DNA of 31,815 bases from NCBI GenBank assembly GCA_036897095.1, contig JAYMSP010001461.1, positions 1-31,815 of the forward strand, written 5' to 3'. Below are positions 1-8,614 of the stretch, piece by piece. A program made the translations under genes and the position numbers. Numbering within the stretch: position 1 is the first letter of the stretch; each line of letters starts with the position of its first letter. Source of the stretch: Plantago elongata. Its lineage: Eukaryota > Streptophyta > Magnoliopsida > Lamiales > Plantaginaceae. The notes under the pieces were generated by a model. That model searched no databases. It saw only the letters and a program-made list of their open reading frames with translations, and was not told the origin of the DNA.

Positions 1-729
1 TTTGCTAAACTTGGCATACAACTTCTCCGTTCTTAATTTTCCTAACACCAGCCTCAAGTGTTCAGCGTGTTCCTTCCTATCCTTAGAGTAGATCATATCA
101 TCAATAAAAACCACGACGAACTGATCAAGATACTCCTTAAACACCCTGTTCATCATATCCATAAACGTTGCAGGTGCGTTGGTAAGACCAAACGGCATCA
201 CCAAAAATTCATAATGGCCGTACCGGGTTCGAAATGCTGACTTTGGCACATCTCCCGCCTTTATCTTCAGTTGGTGATAGCCGGATCTCAAATCAATCTT
301 CGAGAACATCGTCGCTCCTCGCAACTGATCAAACAAGTCGTCAATACGTGGCAGAGGATATTTGTTCTTGATTGTCACCTTATTCAGCTCTCAATAATCC
401 ACACAAAGAGGCATACTGCCGTCTTTCTTCTTCACGAACATCACAGGTGCTCCCCACGGCAACACACTAGGCCATATGAATCCTTTGTCCAACAACTCTT
501 GAAGTTGAGTCTTAAGCTCTTGCAACTCAGCAGGTGCCATTCGATACGGAGCTTTCGAAATCGGGACAGTGTTGGGTGCTAATTGGATCTCAAATTCTAT
601 CTCTCGATCAGGGGGTACACCAGGCAACTTCTCAGGGAACACGTCAGCAAACTCTCGAACAACTGAAATTTCATCCAGTGTCGCACCTTCCTTTTGGGTA
701 TCCACTGCATAGGCTAGATAACCATACAA
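1..729 (-). pseudogene. Reverse transcriptase of the Tekay-type element (partial, broken)
   Basis: The minus-strand translation gives the plant gypsy RT in order: the PR-RT linker ([18 protein letters not shown]), the start of RT ([20 protein letters not shown]), [15 protein letters not shown], then [48 protein letters not shown] and the catalytic FIDD. A TGA at 391-393 interrupts the reading where the family has Arg in CVDY-RELNKV, consistent with CGA to TGA. The RT core downstream of it stays open to the window edge. FIDD is retained, but the next residues (MIYSKD) look one residue short compared with the usual ILVYSK. The ORF is also out of frame with the protease just upstream, showing a one-base loss near 725. 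RNase H and integrase would lie left of the window. Confidence 0.88.
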
Positions 730-1184
730 CCCTTACGCAATGCTTTATGGGCTTTCAGAGCCGAAATCACAGGAATAACAGACCTTCGACTAGCCGAAAC
801 CCCTTGAAATTCAACAACCGGTCTACTAGGGGTTTGCAGAATGATTTTCTTTTCGAAACAGTCTATTTTAGCACGATGACTAGCCAACCAATCCATACCC
901 AGAATAGCATCGAAATCACTCATTTCCAACACTATCAAATCACCCTTAAGTTCTACCCCACATATGCACAAAACACACTCTCTACAGATATTATCACATA
1001 TAACCACATCTGGCATAGGAGTGGACACAAGCATAGGGCCTGACAACTTAACAGGCACAAAGTTCACAGACACCACAAACTTCCGAGTTATAAAAGAATG
1101 AGATGCACTAGAATCAAACAACACAGATGCATCACTGTTATAAGCCTCAGAACGCTTGCTATGACCATCAATCATTTCAGTCAA
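714..1184 (-). pseudogene. Retropepsin-like aspartic protease of the Tekay-type element
   Basis: The minus-strand ORF contains the active-site region VLFDSSASHSFIT and the conserved downstream block MSDFDAILGMDWLASHRAKI, both diagnostic of the gypsy aspartic protease that processes Gag-Pol. The family catalytic triad is Asp-Ser/Thr-Gly. Here the Gly is Ser (codon AGT, a simple G-to-A change from GGT), which would be expected to inactivate the enzyme. The ORF ends in RKGCMVI-stop, while the proper continuation (YGYLAYAVD) is in another frame, so there is a small frameshift at about 725. No gag or zinc knuckle precedes it. Confidence 0.85.
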
Positions 1185-1339
1185 TCTTCAGCACAACATG
1201 AACATACCAAGTCAAGATCATTTCGCAATTAGTCCTATAGATGTTTGGACACTTAACAGATCAAAACATAATGTTGATACCATACATACTACCCAGAGCA
1301 GGGATATATTCCCATCACTAAGCTCACCATGAACCTAGT
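1185..1339 (-). other. Shortened 5' leader of the Tekay-type element; gag deleted
   Basis: Only 155 bases separate the primer-binding site from the protease ORF. In this family the stretch normally holds a leader plus a gag gene of over 1 kb with a CCHC zinc knuckle. I see no gag-like reading frame in any frame here, so an internal deletion is inferred; its exact breakpoints cannot be placed without a relative. Confidence 0.7.
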
Positions 1340-1351
1340 GCTCTGATACCA
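1340..1351 (-). promoter_or_regulatory. Primer-binding site (initiator Met-tRNA type)
   Basis: The minus strand reads TGGTATCAGAGC, the standard plant LTR-retrotransposon primer-binding site complementary to the 3' end of initiator methionine tRNA. It lies four bases (TCGG) inside the end of the LTR, as expected for minus-strand DNA priming, and it fixes both the orientation of the element and the inner LTR edge at 1356. Confidence 0.92.
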
Positions 1352-2027
1352 CCGATGTCACGCCCCGAGATCACACCGTGGGTCCCACTATATTTAATAT
1401 TCATTTAATAACATATTCACCACTCCGCCCGTTGGCGTGACCGGCCGTGTGAACATTCCCCCGTCCACACGAATCCTTATCCACCTGTTAGCCTCACAGA
1501 CAAAAATCACAATATAAAAAGCCAACCACCGGGCTAGTATGATATTTAAAAACATAATTTACGTCAGAGTTTTAGCGAAAGCATTTTCAAAACAATATAC
1601 AGGCGAGTGGCTACTGGTATCAGCATATCTACAATCCCAAAATACAACATATCCAAACCTCAACTACATGTTAAGATTATACAGGCCAAAATACAAAGCC
1701 TTACTGTACAAAGAGACTTAGTAACTTCTAAAAGTCAGCCTCGTCAGCAAAATGGTACTTCTCGGATGTCCAACTAACTCCTGTCTGAGGTACAAAGTTC
1801 AAGGGTGAATTTCATAATACAAAATGCCCGGATCATGTAATTGCAATCAACAGATTTTCACACAATTCAACACATGCATATAAAAGTCACAACATGAATT
1901 TAAAAGCATTTGCACAGTTTCCAGAACATGTTAGCTCACTCTTACATATGTTGCGGCCACTAGTATAAGTCCGGTGGCCAAAGAGTGTCTACGGCATATT
2001 CCTTGATCAGAGGAATCAAGTACTCTG

Positions 2028-2166
2028 CGTCACAAAGACAAAGCGTCATAAAGACGGCGGCACAATGACAAAGCATCACGAAGACAATGTTTCACAAAGA
2101 CAGTATCACGTAAACAGGCGTCACAAAAACAAAGCGTCATAAAGACGGCGTCACAAAGACAAATCA
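2028..2166. repeat. Degenerate short tandem repeats in the LTR
   Basis: About nine imperfect units of roughly 13-16 bases, variants of CGTCACAAAGACAAAG and CGTCATAAAGACGG, follow one another here. A longer block (AAAGCGTCATAAAGACGGCG) recurs near both ends of the array, showing block duplication. Such arrays are common in long gypsy LTRs; no function can be read from it. Confidence 0.8.
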
Positions 2167-2287
2167 CAACATGTATGAGAGCTAACATTTATCCATGCTT
2201 TTTATAAAATGTCTCACACACGTCACATGCATCAGAAATCATCTTTTCGGGATCCGCACATAACTTGATCCTCAGTGAATAAAATAC

Positions 2288-2319
2288 TATTATATCAAGT
2301 CCCGTTGCTTGATATAATA
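2288..2319. other. Perfect inverted repeat inside the LTR
   Basis: TATTATATCAAG and CTTGATATAATA are perfect 12-base inverted arms around an 8-base loop (2300-2307). TATAA-containing repeats (ACAGTTATAAAA type) lie just beside it at about 2322-2350. In an RNA from either strand this would form a stem-loop. Whether it marks a promoter, R region or end signal of the LTR is unknown. Confidence 0.75.
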
Positions 2320-3365
2320 TTAACAGTTATAAAATCACAGTTATAAAACAGTTATTTTCACAAAAATTAGTAAAGGCAAGGTATTATGAAGATTCGACCC
2401 ATACTTGGTTTGGATGCTTGTTTATTCTCAATATCGCTTAATTCTTCGACTATTTAATTACCTATATTAGTAGAAACGTCGTTAACATCTCTAACCGACC
2501 GTCAAACAACTTTTCTATACTGGAATAACAATGTTACCGCCGAGACTCGATCCCTAGACCTCACGCAGAACAGAAACATTACTCACATCTAATATGCCCA
2601 TAACACAACATCACCTTGGTCTAGTAACACTACTACCATGCCAATAGACCCGAATTCGAATTGCCACAGTAACTTAGAGAACAATCGACACACAGACAGT
2701 TGATCTCACAGACACCACAAACCGAACAATAAATTCAAGCCACCAAGATCGACATCACATTGCAAACGCACATCAAGACAACCCACTTAGCTTCACAAAA
2801 AGGCAAGGGCAGAGTACAGAAACAATTCGAATTGCTACAGTCTAAATAAAATGAGACTGAACAGACCCACAATCAAAGCAAGGCAGACTCGATCAGCGAA
2901 CCGACACAGATGTCAAGTCTAAGTTCTCAAACTCATAGCAAAAGGAACATGAATCCAACTGCCAGTTCAATTGCAAGCATCAACGAACAGGGTAGGCAAT
3001 ACAACAATAATACAATAGACTCTGATTCGGTTCAAGGAGATGCAACACAGTGATAATGCAAAACCCAACTAAATCGCAAGTCGCAACTACACCACAGAAG
3101 ACAACGACTAGCAGATAACCGAAAATATAGTACCACAACAATCGAGTAGTCGACTCACACATAGCAGCGACCAATCCAACACAGCAGGTGATAACACAAT
3201 CAAAGACCGACACAGAGTATAGTGATAACAAAACACAACAGATATCAAGCCCCGGCAGCCAACTAAATCGGAAACAACTTGGAATTGCTATAGTACAAAT
3301 TCAATTCGAAAATCAGTAAGATAAACCAATTACCCATCCCAGAAATTGAATCGAGGGAATAATAC

Positions 3366-3572
3366 TTACCGGAGCAGAATTCGAAGGAGTCGAGAACAGA
3401 GGCGATAACAGTGAGGTGAGTCGTCAATGATGGTGGTGGGCGGAGGGTGAGAGGTTGATGGCGGCGGATCAGAGGGCAAGTGTGGTGGTGGCAATGGAAT
3501 TGAAGAAGTAGAAGAAGAAGAGCGGGCAGCGTGAAGGGTTGGAGAAGAAGTCTCCCAATTTTTCTTTTCCAT
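3366..3572 (-). other. Short Ser/Pro-rich ORF in the LTR with adjoining splice-donor-like site
   Basis: A 68-codon minus-strand ORF starts MEKKNWETSS and is low in complexity (runs of Ser and Pro). Just past its end the minus strand reads CTCCG-GTAAGTATT, a good plant 5' splice site. It could be the first exon of an LTR-driven transcript or chance. I do not recognise a domain and do not call it a gene. Confidence 0.3.
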
Positions 3573-3678
3573 TAACCCTTTATCTCAGTTTCTTCTTTAT
3601 TCTCTTCTTCGTTTGATAATTCGCGCGTCGAAAGTTTCTTCATAAAATTTTAAATTGTTCTGACATGCTACGCTCTTT

Positions 3679-3748
3679 AAAATCTTTATGTATTTATCTT
3701 TTATTTATTAATCAAAATCTTTATGTATTTATCTTTTATTTATTAATC
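3679..3748. repeat. Perfect 35-bp tandem duplication
   Basis: The 35-base unit starting AAAATCTTTATG and ending TTTATTAATC occurs twice head to tail (3679-3713 and 3714-3748) without a mismatch, within the outer part of the LTR. The perfect identity indicates a recent slippage or unequal-exchange event. Confidence 0.93.
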
Positions 3749-3924
3749 ATTCGTCCGGTGACTTCAAAGATTTAATTTAATTTGAATCCTAAATCGGCTC
3801 AATTTTGAAGTTATCTTAAATTTTAATTCACCTAAACTCGTTGGCGAACTAACATTTTACTATTCCGTCAAGAGCTATAATCGAAATATTATTAAAATAT
3901 TCTGGTCGGATCCCGATCATTACA

Positions 3925-4100
3925 GTACCCGTGCTGGATTATCTTCTGAGCCAAGGTTCTACCTCCAGAATGGTTGTCTCAACTTCCACTATGCACCTCT
4001 TCCAAAACTGTTCGGGCTTCTTGTGGTCCGAGACAACGTAGATGAGTTCCGCTGAAGGACCTTTTGTATAGGTCGCCTTCAAGTAGGGAGTACCGGGGTG
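3925..4100 (-). pseudogene. Integrase N-terminal zinc-binding domain, truncated
   Basis: A minus-strand frame reads RYSLLEGDLYKRSFSG, then LRCLGPQEARTVLEEVHSGS, a stop, DNHSGGRTLAQKIIQHGY. This fits the HHCC domain (H..G.CG.H.G) at the start of retroviral-type integrases. The expected Cys-Gly after HSGS is TGA-Asp, so the zinc site is destroyed as well as the frame. The sequence ends at HGY, exactly where the LTR of the Tekay-type element begins, so the catalytic core would be found beyond the left edge of the window. Confidence 0.75.
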
Positions 4101-4138
4101 CATCATTCCGGAGGTAGGACATCATTCCGGAGGTAGGC
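4101..4138. repeat. 19-bp tandem duplication between RNase H and integrase
   Basis: The unit CATCATTCCGGAGGTAGGA is present at 4101-4119 and again from 4120 with the last base or two changed. Because 19 is not a multiple of three, the duplication shifts the frame at the linker after LPPE, one of several breaks in this pol gene. Confidence 0.85.
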
Positions 4139-5364
4139 TAAAATGTTCGTCATCCAAGTTCGTTCTGAGTCTAAGTGATACACCGGGAGTCCCCGTCCCT
4201 GAAGAGAAGAAGTCCGGAGGGTCAACAAGATGATGCTCCTTGTATATAAGGTTCCGGATGCTGAGGCAAACTTAGCAAGGGAATCCGACTTCTTGTTACA
4301 TGATCTATCAAATCTTTCAAGAGAAAATTCCTCGAAGATTGATACTTCTTCTTTGATCTTTTCCAGGTACAAGACCATGTTCGGATCTTTTGTAGTAAAG
4401 GCCCCGGAGTAGTGAGATTCAACCAGCTGGGAGTCAGTATAGGCTCGAATTCTCTTCACCTGTATTGTTTTTTCCATTCGAAGGCCCACTAAGGTCATAT
4501 TCAATGGTGACGAGCCACGACGCGTCGTTGTGACATGATGACGCGTCGTCGTCATGTAATATTTTTTAAAAATTTTTTATTAATTTTTTTATTTACATAT
4601 TAATCATATTATGAGTGTTTAGAGGTTGAAATGAAGAAAATTACATTTTTTTAAGTCGTTTTATAGTTTATTAAGGTTCAAAATTTCATTGAAATTCCAA
4701 AAAAAAAATATTTTTAGTTTTCTAAAAATATATTTAACATATTATAATAGTGTTTAGAAGTTGAAATTAATTACTTGAATTTCTAAAGCTTGTTTTACAA
4801 TTTTAAATTTAATTAAGAGAGAAAAATGAGTTCGAGATGGAATGATCCAAAAATAATCAAGAGCGGTCTCTATTTTTAGATTTTGAAGAGACAAATCCGT
4901 TGGTGATTTTTATTTATTTCTTGCATTTTTATTTTTTGAGTTATTCGAGTTTGAAATTGGACAAATTAAAAAAAAAATTAAAAAAATAAAGAATAAAGGA
5001 ATTGCCACATGGCAGCAGCTGTTGCAACTTGAAGACAACGCGCCATTGCATTCTGCGGTATGGAAAAAAAAGGACTTTGACGCGTCGTAATTACACTATT
5101 GGAGTTGCTACGGCGTGTTGTACCCGCATAACATCACTCATGGAGCATGCATTGAAGGTGGTCTTAGAGAGCCTCATACTCAGTCTCGTTGTTGGCCACC
5201 CGAAAGTCCAGGGTGATGGCATCATCAACTTGGGCACCTTCGGAAATAAGGAGATGGATACTTATACCTCCGAGCCTTCCATTGGATGATCCGTCCACTT
5301 GCAAGGTCCATGGCGAGACCTGTTTCTCGTTGTTTTCTTCGGGTGTCACCCTTACTTCCTGCAT
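4103..5364 (-). pseudogene. Second (archaeal-type) RNase H of the TAT element, split by a MITE
   Basis: The upstream half (5364-5164) reads WTLQVDGSSNGRLGG...VANNETEYEAL. The downstream half (about 4489-4103) reads VGLRMEKTIQVKRIRAYTDSQLVESHYSG...KKSDSLAKFAS. Together they cover the RNase H fold with its conserved acidic positions (VDGSS, ETEYEAL, TDSQLV) and its C-terminal helix. A 671-bp insertion with TTA/TAA borders separates them; joining the halves restores the family's EALLxGLR block, which fixes the insertion point. Upstream, the linker between the two RNase H domains has further stops. Confidence 0.85.
4493..5163. mobile_element. PIF/Harbinger-type MITE inserted in the second RNase H
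   Basis: The insertion is 671 bp. Its left end reads GGTCATATTCAATGGTGACG, and the reverse complement of its right end reads GACCACCTTCAATGC; 11 of the first 15 bases agree. It is bordered by TAA on the left and TTA on the right; the host codon is TTA (Leu) on the minus strand, so a 3-bp TTA target duplication with one later base change is the simplest reading, as expected for Harbinger (TWA). Inside are GC-rich subterminal blocks (ACGACGCGTCGT, GACGCGTCG) around an AT-rich core, and no coding sequence. Its left terminus matches that of the Harbinger element at 30636. Confidence 0.75.
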
Positions 5365-5509
5365 CTAAACATCCTTAGAAACTTATTCGGAAGGAACGAT
5401 TACCATATTTGTGTTCGAGTTTTCCACTATAAACATTCATTGATCCCCGAAGAGACCATTCTCGTGATATTGCTCCTCTTCTTCAATTGCAAATGAGTCG
5501 GATAGCGGT

Positions 5510-6860
5510 GCCTCAGGCAAAACTTCTAATCCACTATCTCGAGACATGTGGACATCGAATCCTCGACAGCTTCCTTAGGAAAATTCACTAGGAAATCTGC
5601 CAGCACTTGGGATTTCTTGGCTGACGGAGCCTGATTGGAGATATCGTACTCACTAAGCTCAATTGCCCATTTTGACAGTCTTCAGATTGTTCCGGCCTTC
5701 CCATCACTTGCGTAAGTGGCTCGTTGGTCAAGAAAATAATTTGGTGGGTCTTGAAGTAAGGCTTAAGCCTCCGAGCTATGTGGATTAGTGCATAGGCCAT
5801 TCTCAATGTGAAGGTACCTTAGTTCGGGTCCAACAAGAGCCTTACTTAGGTAATAGATACACGAGTGATCATTCCCTTGTATCAGAACCAGTACTAAGCT
5901 CATAGCCTCGTTTGTCACAACAAGGTACAAATAAAGAGGCTCTCCCTCGATTGGTTTGGATAAGAGTGGGGTGAAAGTAAATAAGTCTTCAGGCTTTCAA
6001 AAGCTTCCTCACACTCTTTTGTCCATTCGAATTTATCACCTTTTCTCAGTATCTTGAAGAATGGTAAGTTCTTTTCAGATGACCTCAATATGAATCTGCT
6101 AAGAGATAGAAACTTTCCGATGAGTTGATGCACTTCATTGACATTTTTAGGTTGAGGCAAATCTAGGATTGCCTGAAATTTCTCCGGATTAGCACTAATC
6201 CCTCTCTCTGTGGCCATATATCCGAGGAACTTGCCTCCGTTGACCCTGAAGGCACACTACTCCGGATTCAAGCTCATTCTGTACTTCCTCAGATGGAGAA
6301 ATAATTCTCCAAATGATCAATGTGTTGCTCTTCGGTTTTGCTTTTGACGAATATATCATCAACAACCTCCATGGTCTTTCCGAGCTCTTGTTTGAATATT
6401 TTGTTCACAAATCTCTGATTTGTTGCTCCGGTATTCTTGAGTCCGAATGGAATTACCTTGAAGCAATAGACTCCTCCTGCCGCAAAGAAGGCTATTTTCG
6501 GGACGTCCTCTTGTGCCATCTGAATTTGATAGAAACCTTGGTATGCATCCATGAAGCTTAGTAGAGCACATCCGACTGTAAAGTCTACCAACTGATCAAT
6601 CCGAGGTAAAGGGTACGGATCCTTCAGACATAATTTGTTAAGCCGAGTACAGTCACTGCACATCCACCACTTTCCTAGAGATTTTTCTACTAAGACAACA
6701 TTGCACACTCAATCCGAATAACTCACTTCTTCAATGTGTCCGGCTTTCAGTAGCATTTCCACTTCCGCAACAATGATGGTGTCTTCAATCGGACCAAAAC
6801 CCTTTCTCTTTTGTCGGATATGCATGACCGTGGATCCATGTTCAGACGGTGAACAACTAC
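5510..6860 (-). pseudogene. Reverse transcriptase and RNase H of the TAT element
   Basis: The minus strand shows the linker (VEMLLKAGHIEEVSYSD, then a stop replacing the usual Trp), the RT core (6708-6289: NVVLVEKSLGKWWMCSDCTR, YPLPRIDQLVD, LLSFMDAYQGFYQIQMAQED, IPFGLKNTGATNQRFVNKIF), the thumb (6217-5915: [36 protein letters not shown]) and RNase H (5806-5588: AYALIHIARRLKPYFKTHQI, FLTNEPLTQVMGRPEQS). The catalytic YVDD is reduced to VVDD because one codon is missing (MEV-VDD). Frameshifts occur after LENYFS (about 6295) and after RPEQS (about 5685, a one-base loss), and stops are scattered throughout. It is clearly non-functional. Confidence 0.85.
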
Positions 6861-7149
6861 CCTCAGGTCAATCCCTCTGAGATCTTCCGTACTCCAAGAA
6901 AAGATATCTGAATTATTCCTGAGACATTATATTAATTTCAGTTCCACCTCTAACTTCATTTCAGTCCCGATTCTAGTCTTTTTGTCCGGATTTCCCTCAA
7001 TGATCTGGATTTCTTTGAGGGTCTCGTGTGGCTCGATCCGGACAGACTTGGGAAACTTATGGTCCAGGGCCCCTATCCCGATCTCAGTCTTTGGAGATTG
7101 TGTTGGGTTCGAATCTTAGAAATAACAAGTACCGGATTAGCGGGTATAT

Positions 7150-7678
7150 TTGTGGACAGTATGTAACATTCTCAGGCTTCCCGTCTATAGCCCAATTCCT
7201 CTCTGACTCCATAAGGAGTGGGGAACTTGACTCGGTTGTGTAGCGGGGAAGAAATAGCTCGGAGTTGATTAAGGCCAGGACGTCTGAAGATAACGTTATA
7301 GTTAAATGTCTTATCCACTACCAAGAACAATAATGTCAGTGTCACTCTCCTCGAAGAAGTTCCCATTGATACTTGTAACTTGATGGTTCATATGGGTGTG
7401 ACAATTGCTTCGCCGAATCCGGATAACAAGGTATTTACCCTACCATACTCGATATCTCCCAAGTTCATCTGGTCAATGGTTGACTTAGAGATGATATCTG
7501 AGGAACTTCCCGTGTCCACTAAAACCTTGTTAATTTTGTAAGTGGCAACGACAAGCGAAACTACCAAGAAAATTTTGGAGGGTCGAGTATCCCCTCCTTT
7601 GGATGTTGCGGGTGGTATCTCACTATCATCAAAGTAGATGACATTAGATCCCTTAGGAGGTAATGGAATCCGAACCAA
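7150..7678 (-). pseudogene. Aspartic protease of the TAT element
   Basis: A minus-strand frame from 7678 reads VVATYKINKVLVDTGSSSDI, with an intact Asp-Thr-Gly triad. A second frame from 7366 continues with MGTSSRRVTLTLLFLVVDKT...YNVIFRRPGLNQLRAISSPL and HNRVKFPTPYGV, matching the segment that follows the protease in TAT elements (family form: YN.ILGRP.LN...A..S..H...KFPT..G). A frame change near 7385 separates the two parts. The IFRRP segment has lost the common Gly. Confidence 0.8.
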
Positions 7679-7679
7679 T

Positions 7680-8602
7680 TCACTGTTCCTTATGTCCTGG
7701 GCAGTTCTCTCTCTAGCATTTCAGCTATCTCCTCCACTGGGTCCTCCGTCTATTGCATTAATGATCCCCACTATATGGAAAGTTCTCATAGTCTCCACCC
7801 TCCTGATAATCATCATATCTTCTTCCTTTCGTAGGCGGAGTGTTCTTCGGAGGAGGTGGGAGTGTCATGGATTTGGGTTTCGGGCTCTCTTATTCTCTTC
7901 TTTCATCCCTTCTGGATAGGGTTTGTTCTCCTTTGAAGTACAGATCCTTCAATTGGCCATCAGAATCAATGTATCAATCTCAGTTTTGAGCTGGATGCAC
8001 TTCTCGGCCGGATGCCCAGTTTGTTTGTGGAAAGAACAATAGGCCTTTGCTTCATTACCCTTTCGGTTATCGAAGAAGGGTCTAGGCCACTAGATATCAA
8101 GGTTTTTCTCAATAATCATTGCCGAGATTTCTTCCCTCGAAAGATTCAACCGAGTATACTCAACATATCACCTGGGTGGAGTACGCTCTCTTTGGGGCTC
8201 TTGCTTCCATCGGAAGTCTTTCCTTGAGTCGAATTTTCAAGCTTTAGGAGGTTCTTGCCGGATGGGATCCTTTGATTTTTTCAGTCCGGCTCTAATGGGG
8301 ACATTTCTTCTAAACTCCACTTCATATAAGACATGATCGCAAATGTCTTCCAACTGTTTCTTTCGGAGGTCATGGTTACTAGTATTGGCATACAAGTGAC
8401 GGACCCGTTCTTTGATGTTATGTGCTTCTACTTGTCGAACCTCTGACTTTAATCTATCCAGGAAGGTCCGAAGGTCCTCATTCTCGAATTGAATGACTCC
8501 TTCCAAGTGTTCCACTGATCTTTTCCTTCTATTAGACTTTTGAAATCTTTTCAAGAATAGTGAGGATACATCATCAAAAGATTTAATGGATCCGGATGGT
8601 AA
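7680..8602 (-). pseudogene. Gag of the TAT element, 5'-truncated
   Basis: From the CACTA border the minus strand reads LPSGSIKSFDDVSSLFLKRF...RRKRSVEHLEGVIQFENEDL RTFLDRLKSEVRQV, the core of the retrotransposon gag (capsid) domain. Further on, CSFHKQTGHPAEKCIQLK is the Cys/His zinc-knuckle-like motif of TAT gag proteins. Stops occur after QEPPKA and within the linkers. The N-terminal part of gag is absent: the reading frame runs into the end of the CACTA element at 8603, and the expected remainder is not found at the other end of that element. Confidence 0.75.
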
Positions 8603-8614
8603 CACTATAAAAAT

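Larger units (their letters stand above)
1..3924 (-). mobile_element. Ty3/gypsy retrotransposon, Tekay/Del chromovirus type, 5' part only
   Basis: Read on the minus strand this shows, in order, a complete 5' LTR, a tRNA primer-binding site, a short leader, a retropepsin-like protease and most of a reverse transcriptase, and then runs off the window at position 1. The protein sequence ([58 protein letters not shown]) is characteristic of plant chromoviruses of the Tekay/Del group, which also typically have LTRs of 2-4 kb. It is inserted in the integrase region of another gypsy element that resumes at 3925. The copy is dead: gag is missing, the protease active site is altered, and there is a frameshift and a nonsense codon. 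The 3' LTR and the other target-site copy lie outside the window. Confidence 0.85.
1356..3924 (-). repeat. 5' LTR of the Tekay-type element (about 2.57 kb)
   Basis: On the minus strand the LTR would begin TGTAATGATCGGG at 3924 and end TCGGGGCGTGACA at 1356, giving the usual TG...CA termini with a short TGT/ACA inverted repeat. The inner edge is fixed by the adjacent primer-binding site. The outer edge is fixed because the host element's integrase reading frame (ending IIQHGY) stops exactly at 3925. The LTR holds a cluster of short repeats (2028-2166), a 12-bp-arm hairpin (2288-2319), a small ORF next to a splice-donor-like site (3366-3572) and a 35-bp tandem duplication (3679-3748). No second LTR is in view for comparison. 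Confidence 0.8.
3925..8602 (-). mobile_element. Ty3/gypsy retrotransposon, TAT type, truncated and nested
   Basis: Minus-strand remains appear in gypsy order: gag (8602-7680), protease (7678-7150), RT plus RNase H (6860-5510), a second RNase H (5364-4103) and the zinc-binding start of integrase (4100-3925). Two RNase H domains, the second of archaeal type (WTLQVDGSSN, NNETEYEAL, AYTDSQLV), is the hallmark of the TAT/Ogre/Retand lineage. The element is the oldest layer of the nest: a Tekay-type element interrupts the integrase, a Harbinger-type MITE interrupts the second RNase H, and a CACTA element abuts gag. No LTR of this element is in view. Stops and frameshifts in every domain show it is inactive. 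Confidence 0.82.

Noticed and set aside
58..1043. Plus-strand open frames over the first kilobase
   Set aside because: They are shadows of the minus-strand gypsy protease and RT, which match a known family; the plus frames have no recognisable domain.
1539..1721. 60-codon plus-strand ORF in the LTR
   Set aside because: It lies inside the LTR, on the strand opposite to the element, with no domain.
2028..2166. A CRISPR-like array
   Set aside because: Units are short, degenerate and without unique spacers, and the host is a plant LTR.
2980..3231. Minus-strand ORF with membrane-like hydrophobic composition in the LTR
   Set aside because: Cys/Val/Leu richness comes from the local base composition; it has no known family, and LTR context makes a gene unlikely.
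5002..5289. 95-codon plus-strand ORF crossing the MITE border
   Set aside because: It spans the junction between MITE and RNase H sequence, so it cannot be an ancestral gene.
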